Origin: Thermoguttaceae bacterium
Lineage (GTDB): Bacteria; Planctomycetota; Planctomycetia; Pirellulales; Thermoguttaceae
Assembly (NCBI GenBank): GCA_029975295.1
Contig: JARKPK010000118.1
Span: 1-55,899, forward strand
Length of the DNA stretch: 55,899 nt
Direction of reading: 5' to 3'
Positions 13,102 through 23,455 of this stretch are shown here, piece after piece; position 1 is the first letter of the stretch; every line of letters starts with the position of its first letter. Position numbers and translations under genes: made by a program. Under the pieces are notes generated by a model, which was not told the DNA's origin, ran no database searches, and worked only from the letters and a program-made list of their open reading frames with translations.

Positions 13102-15576
13102 ATGACGGCCACGGCTCCTTCGTCTGTCGATCGCCGCCCCGGGCGACATCGCTTCGCTTTGGCGGCTGCGATTGCCGCGGTTGTCGTTCTCGCCGCCGGA
13201 TGGGTGGGCGCCGATTGGTGGTTTTGTCTTCCCGCCGACGCCCAAGCCGAATACGTCGGGGCCGAGCGATGCCGCGCGTGCCACGAGAAAGAAATGCACG
13301 CCTGGCACGGTTCCGACCACCAGCGGGCCATGGATCACGCCCGCGACGACACCGTGCTCGGCGATTTCGCCGACGCGGCCGTGAAGCACTTCGACTTGGA
13401 AGCGCGTTTCTTTCGCCGCGACGGGCGGTATTTCGTCCGCACCGACGGGCCGGACGGACAGCCCGCCGACTTCCCCGTGGCGTTCGTCTTCGGCTGGTAT
13501 CCGTTGCAGCAGTACTTGGTCGAGTTCCCCGGCGGACGCATGCAGTGCTTGCCGTGGGCCTGGGATGTGCCGCGGAAGCGGTGGTTCCATCTCTATCCCG
13601 GCGAGCCGATCCGCCACGAAGATCCTCTGCACTGGACCAAACCGGCTCAGAACTGGAACTACATGTGCGCCGACTGCCACTCGACCAATCTGAAACGCGG
13701 ATTCGATCTCGAAACGAACAGCTATCATACGACCTATTCGGAAATCAACGTCAGTTGCGAGGCATGCCACGGGCCCGGCAGCCTCCATTCGCAACTGGCC
13801 GAGCAGAAATGGTTCTTCTGGGATCGGCGCCGGGGCATGGCGCTGCCCAATCTGAAGTCGGCCGACCACCGCGTGGAGATCGAGACGTGCGCCCCCTGCC
13901 ACGCGCGGCGCCGCGTCTTGGCCGATGGCTTCCGGCCCGGCGACAAATTCCTCGATTTCTACGCACCGGAATTGCTCGACGGCAGCGTTTACTATGCCGA
14001 CGGCCAAATCCTCGACGAGGTGTACGAGTACGGGTCGTTTACGCAGAGCAAGATGTACCACAACCAGGTGCGCTGCTCAGATTGCCACGATCCGCACTCG
14101 CTGCACGTCAAATTCACCGTCGCCGATTCGCAAACCGGTCGGCCGAAGATCGCCGACAACCGCGTGTGCGGGCAATGCCACCTGCCTTCCAAATACGACA
14201 CTCCGGCCCACGATCATCATCCGCGCCGTGATCAGCCGGGGGCGCTGTGCGTCGATTGTCATATGCCGGTGACGCATTACATGGTGGTCGATCCGCGGCG
14301 CGACCACAGCCTCCGCGTGCCCGATCCGCAACTGACGCTCGACTTGGGAATCCCCAACGCCTGCAATCGCTGCCATCACGATCCGGCCAAAGGCGAAACG
14401 CCGACGTGGGCCCGCGATCTGCTCGCCCAATGGTACGGCAGTCCGAAGCGGCCCATGCACTTCGCTTACGCCATCGAACTCGGACGCCGCGGCGATCCCC
14501 GCGCAGAGCGGCTGCTCGACGCCGTGACCCGTCGCAGCGATCTTAGCGCGATGGTTCGTGCTTCGGCGGTCGCCTTGCTGGGGCAGTATCCGCAGGGATG
14601 GGCGGCGGCGGTTCGCGGGCTGGAAGACGCCGAGCCGCTAGTCCGCGCGGTTTCCGCCCGAATGATGGAATCGGCCGATCCGGCCGAGGCCCTCCGTCGG
14701 CTCACCCCTCTGGTCCGCGATCCGATTCGCGCCGTGCGGATCGAGGCCGCGCGGGTGTTGGCCGGCGCCGGCCCGGATGTGATGCGCGACGCGGATTACA
14801 AGGCCCTTGCCCGCGCCCTGGCCGAGTACGCAGCCTCGCAGAACGCCACGGCCGAACAGCCGGGGGCGCACTTGGCCCTGGCGCTGCTCTACGAGCGGCA
14901 AGGAAAGCCCGCCGAAGCCGAGGCTGCCTATCGCACCGCCTTGCGTCTCGACCCCGATTTCATTCCGGCCCGAAACAACCTTGCCGTGTTGCTTAGCGCC
15001 ACCGGGCGCAACTCCGAAGCGGAAGAACTGCTGCGGGAAACGATGGAGTTGGCCCGCCGCCGGCGCGCTCTTGCGGCCGAGGCGGCCGCAGCGCTGCCCG
15101 CCGTTAAACACGAACGATCCGACACGACCGACGCGTCTCGCGCCGGCGAACTGGACGTACGCATCGCCGCCCTGGAAATGCGAACCCGCGAAATGCGCGA
15201 ACTCGACCACACGATCGGCGAGATGCACTTTTCCCTGGGAATGCTGCTGGCCGAGAACCCAAAGCGGCTGGCCGAAGCGGAAAAAGAGCTGGCCGCCGCT
15301 GTGTCGTTGCGCCCGTTGCGCCCGCGGATTCGCTACAACTGGGGACTGGCCCTGAGTGAGCTCGGCCGCATTCCCGAGGCTGAGGAACAACTTAAGCAAG
15401 CCCTGGCGATGATGCCCGACGACCCCGACTTCCTCTATGCGCTGGCGAGCTTCTATGCCAAACACCGGCGATGGCGCGATGCCTTGCCCTACGCCGAACA
15501 ATTACTCCGGCGGCAACCCGACTGGTCCGACGCGAACAGGTTGATGCACGAAATTCAGCGCGGGCTGCGCCAATAG
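13102..15576 (+). CDS. Octaheme cytochrome c with HEAT-like and TPR repeats
   Basis: This exported, probably membrane-anchored protein has 824 residues. A hydrophobic segment at about 18-42 precedes the mature part. Eight CxxCH motifs start at residues 57, 189, 219, 263, 325, 356, 383 and 421, predicting eight covalent c-type hemes. The next stretch, about 450-590, has HEAT-like helical repeats. TPRs follow at about 595-820 (for example ALLYERQGKPAEAEAAYRTA and LSELGRIPEAEEQLKQALA). The cytochrome part resembles the NrfA/hydroxylamine-oxidoreductase superfamily in heme density, but I see no CxxCK, so it is not a typical nitrite reductase. Electron transfer or scaffolding is inference. It follows a SufR-like gene and may be under its control. 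Confidence 0.88.
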   Translation: MTATAPSSVDRRPGRHRFALAAAIAAVVVLAAGWVGADWWFCLPADAQAEYVGAERCRACHEKEMHAWHGSDHQRAMDHARDDTVLGDFADAAVKHFDLEARFFRRDGRYFVRTDGPDGQPADFPVAFVFGWYPLQQYLVEFPGGRMQCLPWAWDVPRKRWFHLYPGEPIRHEDPLHWTKPAQNWNYMCADCHSTNLKRGFDLETNSYHTTYSEINVSCEACHGPGSLHSQLAEQKWFFWDRRRGMALPNLKSADHRVEIETCAPCHARRRVLADGFRPGDKFLDFYAPELLDGSVYYADGQILDEVYEYGSFTQSKMYHNQVRCSDCHDPHSLHVKFTVADSQTGRPKIADNRVCGQCHLPSKYDTPAHDHHPRRDQPGALCVDCHMPVTHYMVVDPRRDHSLRVPDPQLTLDLGIPNACNRCHHDPAKGETPTWARDLLAQWYGSPKRPMHFAYAIELGRRGDPRAERLLDAVTRRSDLSAMVRASAVALLGQYPQGWAAAVRGLEDAEPLVRAVSARMMESADPAEALRRLTPLVRDPIRAVRIEAARVLAGAGPDVMRDADYKALARALAEYAASQNATAEQPGAHLALALLYERQGKPAEAEAAYRTALRLDPDFIPARNNLAVLLSATGRNSEAEELLRETMELARRRRALAAEAAAALPAVKHERSDTTDASRAGELDVRIAALEMRTREMRELDHTIGEMHFSLGMLLAENPKRLAEAEKELAAAVSLRPLRPRIRYNWGLALSELGRIPEAEEQLKQALAMMPDDPDFLYALASFYAKHRRWRDALPYAEQLLRRQPDWSDANRLMHEIQRGLRQ

Positions 15577-15768
15577 ATTGCCTTCAGGTTTCAGAACCCG
15601 TCGATCTCGGCCCGGCGGTTGGCGCGCGTGATCGCGGGCGGGCATTGGTGTTCGCCTCGCCGGTCCTCGCCTTTGGATACGCCGCAAGCATCGCGCCTTT
15701 GGTTGGTGCGGGCGAGCGTCAGCCACAGCATGAGCCCATTCGGACTGAACGACACTAGATTGAGAACT

Positions 15769-17354
15769 ATGTCGGTCCTCGTTTGTCTATCGACTCGACT
15801 TCCGCCCTCCTCACGGCTCTCGCGGCCGAGCGGCCGAAACTTCTTCGCATTGGCCCGGCCGGCAAGCCCGGTCGGCGCAAGTCGCCAACTCACTCGGCTT
15901 CTTACGCTCGTCGCGGCGTTCTTCGCGGCGATGCTTCTCGGCGACCATGGCGGCCCGCGGCTCTGCCGCGGCTCGGAAGACGATGCTGCGTTGGTCAGCG
16001 CCCGCGAACTGTCGAAGGCGTTCCGCAAGTCGGCCAAAACGGTCATCCCGACGGTCGTGAAGATCACCACCTCGTCGTCGCCGCAGATCGGTCGCGGCCT
16101 GAATCTGCCCAATCCCTTCGGCCCAGATCGCTTCGGCGAAGTTCCCGGCGACCCGGCCGAAGAGCCCGAAGATGACCCGCAGCTTCCCGGCCTTGGTTCC
16201 GGCGTGATCATCGACGCCGGCGGCATCATCTTGACCAACGAACACGTCGTCAACGGCGCCGCTGAAGTTCGGGTGGAGTTGGCCGACGGCCGCCAGTTCA
16301 AGGCCGCCGATGTGAAGATCGACCCGCAAAGCGACCTGGCGATTGTCCGCATCAAGGCCGACGGGCCCCTGCCGGCGGCGAAGCTCGGCGACTCGGACGC
16401 GTTGGACATCGGCGATTGGGTGCTGGCGATCGGCAATCCCTTCGACCTCGACTTGACCGTCAGCGCCGGCATTATCAGCAGCAAGGGCCGCGTGCTCCCT
16501 TCGAGCCGGCGCGCGCATTTTCTGCAAACCGACGCGGCCATCAATCCGGGCAATTCGGGCGGACCGCTTGTCAATCTCGACGGCGAAGTCGTGGGAATCA
16601 ACACGGCAATCGCCTCGGCCAGCGGCGTGTACGAAGGCGTCGGTTTCGCCATTCCCTCGAATCTTGCTCGCTGGGTGGCCGATCAACTGATTGCCCACGG
16701 CCGGGTCCGCCGCGCCTATCTTGGGGTCGCCATTGCCGAGGTGGACCCTCGGGCGGCTCGCGAGTTGGGCGTGGCCGTTCGTCAAGGCGTGCTCGTTTCA
16801 GAGATCTTCCCCAACTCGCCGGCTGCCAAGGCCGAGCTTCGGGCGGGCGACGTGATCACGGCGTTCGCCGGCCGCACCGTGGCGCAACCGCGAGAATTGC
16901 AGGAGTTGGTCGAGCGGGCGGCCATCGATTCCACCCAAAGCATCCGGATTGTGCGCGACGGCCGCGCCCGCGAACTGTCGATCACCGTCGAGGCCTTGCC
17001 TGACGGGTTCGACCGCCAAGGCGCCGCGGCCCAACAGCGCCTTTGCGGGAACAATCGCCGAATTGGTGGTGCGAATCGTTGGGAATCGAATTGGCCGAGC
17101 CGTCGGCCGACGGCTTCGATGACGTCGGCGGTTTGGAGATCACGCGCGTGGCGGCCGATGGTCCGGCGGCCTCGGTCGGGCTGCAACCGGGCATGCGCGT
17201 TCTTCGAATCGGGTCAGTTTCGGTGAACGCGATCGATCAATTCCGCTCAGAGTTTCGCTCGGCGGTCGAACGCATCGGGCGGTCCGACGAAGGGTTGCTG
17301 CTGCTGGTTCTCACGGATGAGGGCAGGCGGTTCGTCTGCTTGCCATTGCCGTAG
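15769..17354 (+). CDS. htrA: HtrA/DegP-type serine protease, frame broken before second PDZ
   Basis: This is an envelope quality-control protease. An exported N-terminus (hydrophobic stretch LTLVAAFFAAMLLG) precedes the trypsin-like domain, with predicted triad H159 (TNEHVV), D189 (SDLAIV) and S263 (GNSGGP). PDZ1 follows at about residues 320-415 and ends in VEALPDGF. The frame then runs into unrelated Arg-rich sequence and stops at 17226. The second PDZ (CESLGIELAEP, AADGPAASVGLQPGMRVLRIG) is intact in another frame ending at 17354. One missing base in the T run at 17042-17044 would join the two parts. It may be a sequencing error, a real mutation leaving a one-PDZ protease, or programmed slippage. 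The ATG at 15769 is chosen for its fit to the signal peptide; 15730 is possible. Confidence 0.85.
17035..17049 (+). other. Probable frameshift position in htrA
   Basis: Upstream codons read CAG CGC CTT TGC; the downstream PDZ2 frame reads TTG CGG GAA CAA. Adding a fourth T to the run at 17042-17044 gives CAG CGC CTT TTG CGG GAA, which joins both halves without loss. No classical X-XXY-YYZ slippery heptamer is present. Confidence 0.7.
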
Positions 17355-17500
17355 TTGGGCACGACACACCGACCGAACACGCCACGGTTCGCCGCTCGAC
17401 GCATGATCGCGCCGCGAGCGGCACGCTCAAGAAACGACCATCGCCGGCCGAGGGGGGATCAAGCCGGCGACAGTCTCGGGAGGAGCACACTCGCAATCAA

Positions 17501-17520
17501 CGGAGCGCTGAACAGCTCCG
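17501..17520. terminator. Hairpin between convergent htrA and secretin genes
   Basis: CGGAGC (17501-17506) pairs with GCTCCG (17515-17520) around an 8-base loop, in the 204-base space between convergent genes. The stem is short and no T run follows. Confidence 0.3.
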
Positions 17521-17558
17521 CGTCTTGGGCGGCGACGGCCGCCGCGGCGCGGTTCTGT

Positions 17559-20500
17559 TTAGGTGCCCGTGTCGATGCCTAGCTTTTGTTCTTCCTCTTC
17601 TTGGATGATGATTCGCGGAGTGACCATCATCATCAGGCTTTGCGTTTCGCGGCCGATGCCGACGTTTTTGAACAGTCGGTTGACGAACGGCACCTTGTTG
17701 AGGATCGGCACGCCGAACTCGTTGCGCCCTTCTCGGAGCCGCTTGATACCGCCCAAGAGAACTGTGCCGCCGTCGGGCACGCTGACCGTGGTGGTCACCG
17801 TGACGTACGAGAAGGTGGGCAACTGCACGGCCGTGCCGCTTTTGGTGCGGGTGGTCGAATTGGCGTTGTTGTTCCGCCGGTTGTCGTTCGGGTTGCCCGC
17901 GTTGACCCAACCTTCAGCCGAGCTGTCGGTGGTGGTCGTTTCCGAACCGGTGAACTGGAACGTGTTCACCTCGCCGATCTTGCTGAAGAAGGGCACCACG
18001 GTAAGCCGCACGAAGCGGCGATCGTTAGAGACGACCGCCTGCACCGTCATGTGCGTTCCCTCGGAAAGGACGACGATGACCGGCTGCTGAGCGGCGGCGA
18101 AATCGCCCACCACCGGAATCACGCTGATCACGAACGGCGTAGTCGAACTGTCGCTGATGAACGCCTGCTGGCCGTTGAAGAGCGTCACTTTCGGGGCCTG
18201 CAAGATGTTGGTGCGGCGATCGCCTTGGGCGGCATTGATGAAGAAGTAGGCTTCAATGTCGCTGAGGATGGCGAAACCGATCTGCGCGCCGGCCGTCGGG
18301 TCGAAACCGCCGAACTGCGGCGCCGCCAGCGAGAAGCTGTTCTGCCGGAAGGGAATGTCGAGATCGGCGGCGAAAACGCCCGGGTTCGACATGCCCACCG
18401 TCAGGTTCTTGCCCGAGTCGGCATCGACGTTCACGTTGTCGACCGTGGGAAGCGAGCCTGACGATTGCACGGCGTTGAACTGCTGCACCCAACCCTTGGC
18501 CGGGTTCGAGTTGTCGTCGATGTTGAAGTCGAAATCGACGCCGATTCGCTCGAAGAAGTTGTCGTTCAGCGTGAGGAAGCGGACTTCGATCGTCACCTGC
18601 AAGTCTTGCAACCGCCGCAACTGTTCGAGCAAATCGACGATCTGCTCATGCACGGCCTGCGTTTGGCTGACGACGATGCTCAGGTTTGTTTCGAAGGGGG
18701 CGATCGAACCCGGGCCGCCCACCGTGTCCCAGCTTTGCGGGGCGACGGTCGAAGTGATCAGATTGATCAGGCTGTCGAAGTCGGCCTGCGGTCCGCCGCC
18801 CATGCCGCCCGGGCCCGCCTGCGGCATTCCGCCGTTGCCGGCAGCCGCAGCCATGGCCGGATTGCTCATCTGGGCCAGCACGGCCGGATTGACCATGCCG
18901 CTGGCCGGTCGGCCGTCGCGGCTGGCCACCACTGCGATCGGCGCGTTGTTCGCGCCCCAGGGGGCGATGCCGTTGCCCATCGTGGCATTGGCCATCGCCT
19001 GCTTGTAGGCGCCGCCCAGGCCCATGTCGGGGTTCGGAATGAAGTTCGGAATCGGCGTCACCAGGTCGGCCACGTTGTAACTGACCGTGTACACCTGCCC
19101 GTCGCGCGCCTGCTGGCTGGTGATCATCAGCACTTCGTCTTTCACCACGTAGGTCAGGCTGATCGGCTCCAGGATCAGGTTCAGCACGCTCTTGAGCATG
19201 ATGTCCTGCCGCACGTCGATCGAGATCGGCATGTCGGTGGTTACGCCCTGCTCGGCCAGCGCCCGCGGATCCAAATGAATGTTCACATCGGCCAGTTTGC
19301 CGAGGTGTTCGATCACTTTGGCTAACGGGGCGTTGGTGAACTGGACCGAAACCGGGTTGCGCAGCTTCTTCTCAATCTCCAGCTCGCGTTCGGTGCGATG
19401 CCGACGGTGCTCGGCCATGAGCTTCGCCCGGCTTTTGGTCAGCTCGCGCCATTGCTTCACATCGCCGAAGCTGAACGGGTTCTTGTCGTCGAAGGGGATC
19501 GACGCCTCGTCCACGCGGCTCAGCGCGTTGATGAAGCCGTTCTCCTTGTCGGCGGCAATCGCCCGATTGTTCATGAAGCGGCGAACCATCTTCGCTTGCA
19601 CTTGGACCTGTTGAGCCACCGGCTCGTCGGGGGCCAGTTCATAGCATTTGTTGGCCATCACTTCCGCCTCGGCGAACCGCTGCTCGTCGATCAGGCGATT
19701 GAACTCGTCGATCATCTCGGCCAGCTTCCGCTGCTTTTCGACGCGCACCGTCTGCTCGCGCTGCACGTCTTCACGGACCGCGCGGTTGCGCTCGTCCAGT
19801 TCGATGCGCGGGCGGTTCTGGGCGAAGGCCTCTTTCATCTCCGTCAACGCTCGCTCCACCCGCCGCGAGAGCTGCTCGCGCGACGCCGAATCGAGCTGCG
19901 TTTCGGCCACTTTCGTCTTCAACTCCTCGATGGCCGCGATGGCGGCCTTCGGATCGGTTTCGAAGAGCCGGCGGGCCTTGATCTCCGCGGCGCCGATTTC
20001 CGCCGCCACCTGCCGGAAGAGAATCGCCTGTTTCGCAGCGGCTTCATCGGCCAGCGAATGCGGGCCGCCCGCCGCGGCCTGCGGCTTGGGCGAAAGCAGT
20101 TGCAGCTTGTCTTGAAGCTGTTGTGCGGTGATCGGATCGAGCTCATTCATGAAGGCCGCCGCTTGGCGGTAGTAGTCGAACGCGCGATCCACTTGGCCGG
20201 CCTTCTGCGCGGCCTCGCCGGCACGGACCAATTCCATCGCTCGGCCTTCCCGCGGCGCTTCGGCCGCCGGGGGCGAAGGAACGTTCGGCCCTTGCGCCAG
20301 TTGGTTGGCCCGCGGATAGCTCGGCGGGCTGTACGTCTGCTGGCTGCCGGCCTGGACGTTCCGGGTCGTATCGGTGGCGGGATCGTACAATGCATGCGAA
20401 GCGGCCCGATCGCCCGCCGCACTTCCCTGATGCGCCGCCGCCATCACGCCGCCGGCTTCGCGCAACTTCGCGTGCCGGACTTCAAGCAAGATCAAGCCGG

Positions 20501-21770
20501 GACGCTCGTTGGCCGGATAGATCGCGTCGGGCAGTCCGAGCAACTCGGCCTGTTTGGCCAGCGTTTCGGCCCGCGCGAACTGTCCCGCCTGCAAGGCCTC
20601 GCGCGCCTGACGGGCCAAATCCTGCGCCCGGCGCTGCGCGTCGGCCTGCTGGCGCGCCGGATCGACGCCCGCTGCCGACGTGTCGCCGTGGGCAGAGGCA
20701 ATCGCCGTGCCGGCCGCGGCCATTGCCATGCCGGCCGGAGCCGGATCGCCGCCTCGCGGGGCCGATCGCCGCGCCGCGCTGATCCGCGTGAGTAGGTCTT
20801 GCGGCTTCGATTCCAGCGGGGTGTAGGTGAGCTGCTGTCTTTCCGCCTGTAGGGCCAAGCGCTCGGCGTCGTCGAGTTCGCCCAAACGAATCAGGGCATC
20901 GGACTGTTCGAGCAACATGCGGGCGTACATCCGCCGCCACCCCTCGGTGTTGTTCTGCTGCGACTTGACATCTTCAAACTTGCCGATGGCGGCCTCTACC
21001 TTTTCAGGAGAATCGCCCAGAGGATCGTATTGGGCATTGAGCGTTTTGGCCTGCTGCACCAAGCTCTTCGCCCGATTCACATCTCCGACGGCCAGCGCCT
21101 TCCGCGAAGCCCGCAAAAGCCCCAGCGCATCGCCGTCAGCCGTTCGCGTTGCGGCCGCCCCTGCGGGAGCAGCGCCGGCTTGCGGATACGGCCCCATGGC
21201 CGACAACCCGGCGGGACGGGCCAGTTCATTGGTCCCGGGGGTGGCCTCCGGCAATCGGCCGAACGGAAGCGTGTTGCCGCGAGGGTCTTCGCCGGGCAAG
21301 CCGCGCACCGGATTGCGATCGGCCGTCGGCATCGGTTTGCCGGCCTCCGGCGAAGGCACAATCGTGCCGGTTACTCGGCCCATGAACGGGTCATTCGTCG
21401 GCGCTCCGGGACGAGCGCCGCCGGGAACCGCCGACTGGCTCGGGCGAGCGATGCCGGCCGTTTTCTTCTTCAACTCCAAATCGCGCCGCAACGCCTGCGG
21501 CGTCTCGCCGCGCGACACCGCCGAGTAGCTGACGCCCAGCGATTCCGCTTGCACCAGCAGCTTCTCGGCCGCGGGCAAATCGTTGGCAACCAGCGCCTGG
21601 CGGGCTCGCCGCAAGAGATCGTCGGCCTGTTGCCTCGCTTGCTCGGTTCGCTCGGCGACCGACGGCTCGGCCGCCGCAACACCGGCGTTGCCAAGTGCGG
21701 CCAACAAGGCCAGCCAGCCTAGGGCGAAACCGGTCCACCCGTTCAGCAGTTGTTGGGTTGCTCTCAACAC
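17559..21770 (-). CDS. Giant secretin-family outer-membrane protein with helical N-terminal repeats
   Basis: This 1403-residue exported protein is of the type II/III secretion secretin family, which forms outer-membrane channels. The N-terminus has a hydrophobic signal (WTGFALGWLALLAALGNAGVAAAEP). Residues of about 40-780 hold several related helical repeats (RRARQALVANDLPAAEKLLVQAE; RQAREALQAGQFARAETLAKQAE) and a coiled coil. An STN/N-domain region starts at about 800 (VQFTNAPLAKVIEHLGKLADVNIHLDP). The secretin core is at about 1075-1390, ending with VSVPDGGTVLLGGIK and VPFVNRLFKNVG. The GTG at 21770 has AAGGAG six bases upstream and is preferred over 21842. No pilus or general-secretion genes are adjacent. 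Confidence 0.9.
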   Translation of the reverse strand: MLRATQQLLNGWTGFALGWLALLAALGNAGVAAAEPSVAERTEQARQQADDLLRRARQALVANDLPAAEKLLVQAESLGVSYSAVSRGETPQALRRDLELKKKTAGIARPSQSAVPGGARPGAPTNDPFMGRVTGTIVPSPEAGKPMPTADRNPVRGLPGEDPRGNTLPFGRLPEATPGTNELARPAGLSAMGPYPQAGAAPAGAAATRTADGDALGLLRASRKALAVGDVNRAKSLVQQAKTLNAQYDPLGDSPEKVEAAIGKFEDVKSQQNNTEGWRRMYARMLLEQSDALIRLGELDDAERLALQAERQQLTYTPLESKPQDLLTRISAARRSAPRGGDPAPAGMAMAAAGTAIASAHGDTSAAGVDPARQQADAQRRAQDLARQAREALQAGQFARAETLAKQAELLGLPDAIYPANERPGLILLEVRHAKLREAGGVMAAAHQGSAAGDRAASHALYDPATDTTRNVQAGSQQTYSPPSYPRANQLAQGPNVPSPPAAEAPREGRAMELVRAGEAAQKAGQVDRAFDYYRQAAAFMNELDPITAQQLQDKLQLLSPKPQAAAGGPHSLADEAAAKQAILFRQVAAEIGAAEIKARRLFETDPKAAIAAIEELKTKVAETQLDSASREQLSRRVERALTEMKEAFAQNRPRIELDERNRAVREDVQREQTVRVEKQRKLAEMIDEFNRLIDEQRFAEAEVMANKCYELAPDEPVAQQVQVQAKMVRRFMNNRAIAADKENGFINALSRVDEASIPFDDKNPFSFGDVKQWRELTKSRAKLMAEHRRHRTERELEIEKKLRNPVSVQFTNAPLAKVIEHLGKLADVNIHLDPRALAEQGVTTDMPISIDVRQDIMLKSVLNLILEPISLTYVVKDEVLMITSQQARDGQVYTVSYNVADLVTPIPNFIPNPDMGLGGAYKQAMANATMGNGIAPWGANNAPIAVVASRDGRPASGMVNPAVLAQMSNPAMAAAAGNGGMPQAGPGGMGGGPQADFDSLINLITSTVAPQSWDTVGGPGSIAPFETNLSIVVSQTQAVHEQIVDLLEQLRRLQDLQVTIEVRFLTLNDNFFERIGVDFDFNIDDNSNPAKGWVQQFNAVQSSGSLPTVDNVNVDADSGKNLTVGMSNPGVFAADLDIPFRQNSFSLAAPQFGGFDPTAGAQIGFAILSDIEAYFFINAAQGDRRTNILQAPKVTLFNGQQAFISDSSTTPFVISVIPVVGDFAAAQQPVIVVLSEGTHMTVQAVVSNDRRFVRLTVVPFFSKIGEVNTFQFTGSETTTTDSSAEGWVNAGNPNDNRRNNNANSTTRTKSGTAVQLPTFSYVTVTTTVSVPDGGTVLLGGIKRLREGRNEFGVPILNKVPFVNRLFKNVGIGRETQSLMMMVTPRIIIQEEEEQKLGIDTGT

Positions 21771-22850
21771 ACGATTCTCCTTTCGAGACTCGCAGCAGGA
21801 CGTATGGCGATCAACATAGTCATGCACTGGCGCCGCTGTCACCGCGACACCCGTGCGGGGTTTCTTGAACGATGGTGAAATGTTCCGGGCGTGCGTTCGC
21901 CGCCACGGCGTTCCTTCCGGAATCGCCGGGGTGCGTCCGCGTCAGGTCTGTCGGATTACGAGTTTTCTGGACAAGGTTTTTGAAGAATCTCTCGGAAGGG
22001 GCCGGATATGTACCCAGACGCGAAAATAGCGTCAAGGCCAGTTCCGAAAAAACCGAGAAACGCCAAGCTGAACTCGCCGGCGGGGCAAACCTTCAGCGGA
22101 ATCAGAACCGGCTGCGGTGCGCAGGAAGATGCCAACGCCCCGGCTTCGCAGTCCGAGCCGCTTGCCGAGTTGATCCCTCGCCAGAAGAGGAACGCAACGC
22201 CGGGTTTACGTTCTTCCGGCCGGGGCCGCACAGAGTCGCGGGAGCTGGATTGCGGGGCCGATCTGTTGAGCCTCGGAACGGCCCATCAACACGGATGATC
22301 GGCGCGAATCCGGTTTCGACGGAATGGCTTCTGCCTTGCCGGTGAATCGCCTGCCGGACGCTCTGCGAACCATCGTCCCATGAAAGGGAAAGCGACCTCA
22401 TGCGATTCGGCGCGGCCGAGCGCGTCTTTCGTCCGCTTGGATCATTTTCCGTCCTCTGGCGTTTTCATTCCAAGGGCGGCAGGGGGGCGGCAACCGTTTT
22501 GAATCGCGCGCCCGGAGTTCGTTGGCGGCAAGAAGTCCCCTTCTCTCCCCTTTTTCCTAGGCGACAAGATTTCTGCCGTCGGCATTGCTTCACGAGTCGG
22601 CAGAGGCGCACCCGCAGCAGGCTCATTTCGCCGTATTCATCGAAATCTTGATGTTGACCGCGCCTGGTTCAGCGTGCAGAGTTCAAATGGATGATGGCGC
22701 AACCGCCGCACAGGCCTCGGCGGCGCGGCTGCCGCGCGCAGGCATGCGGCGAACGTCGCAGGCGAAGAAGTGTTCCGACAAGGGAACCGCCGAGCCCCTG
22801 GCATTGCGAACCCGAAGAATGAGTCGGCCTCTACGGAAATCGTGCCCACG
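21771..22850. other. 1.1-kb divergent intergenic region, no gene recognised
   Basis: The region lies between the secretin start (-) and the GYF_2 gene start (+). No frame in it looks coding, and no RNA gene or clear promoter hexamer pair was found on either strand. It must contain the two divergent promoters. Confidence 0.5.
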
Positions 22851-23198
22851 ATGCCCGACGTGATTTGGTGGATCAGCGTCAACGGTGAGCAGCGCGGCCC
22901 GTTCTCCACGGCCACGCTAAAGAACTGGTTCGCCGAAGGAAAGATCCCGCCCGACGCGCTGATTCGCTCCGACAACGGGCCTTGGGTTCTCGCGCGCAAA
23001 GCCCGACTCACCCCGATCGACTGGCAAAGCGTGTTCAACGGCGCCGTTCTGGCCGCCGGCGTGCTCTTGGCGATCGAAGTCTTCTGGTTCGCGTTGAGCG
23101 ATCCTCTCTCTGCTCGCTGGTTGTGCGGCCTGTTGATCGCCTATGTCTTCTTCGCCGCAAGGACGATGCGACGCGATCGCGCAAGCGATAAGAAGTGA
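22851..23198 (+). CDS. GYF_2 (DUF4339) domain small membrane protein
   Basis: This 115-residue protein starts with a GYF_2/DUF4339 domain at about residues 3-45 (WWISVNGEQRGPFSTATLKNWFAEGKIPPDALI ... GPWVLA). One or two hydrophobic helices follow at about 57-77 and 83-102, with a basic tail. GYF_2 domains are thought to bind proline-rich or other short peptides; the partner here is unknown. The frame is open to 22770, but the domain begins just after the ATG at 22851; GTG 22842 is an alternative. It is a monocistronic gene of unknown role. Confidence 0.72.
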   Translation: MPDVIWWISVNGEQRGPFSTATLKNWFAEGKIPPDALIRSDNGPWVLARKARLTPIDWQSVFNGAVLAAGVLLAIEVFWFALSDPLSARWLCGLLIAYVFFAARTMRRDRASDKK

Positions 23199-23455
23199 CG
23201 AAAAGAAGCACGGGCGGCGGCAATCGCAAGGTGCCATGGCAGTGCGCGTTCTGCCGTGCGCCGGCGGCCCGAATTCTATCCGTCCTCACCATCGCCTGCG
23301 TTGAATGCGGCTCGCGTTCTGCCGGCAAAATCCGGAATTCCGTTGGTCGGCCTCTGACTGCGGCATTTCGAAGACCCAATCACGCGCCGCCCTCATTGCT
23401 TAGACAGATTCCCATTCTGCTCTCACTGCTTTACGAAGACGCAGTCGCATTCCGC

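Noticed and set aside
17043-17354. Separate small gene for a PDZ protein after htrA
   Set aside because: It has no start context of its own and continues the HtrA second PDZ domain, so a frameshifted HtrA explains it better.
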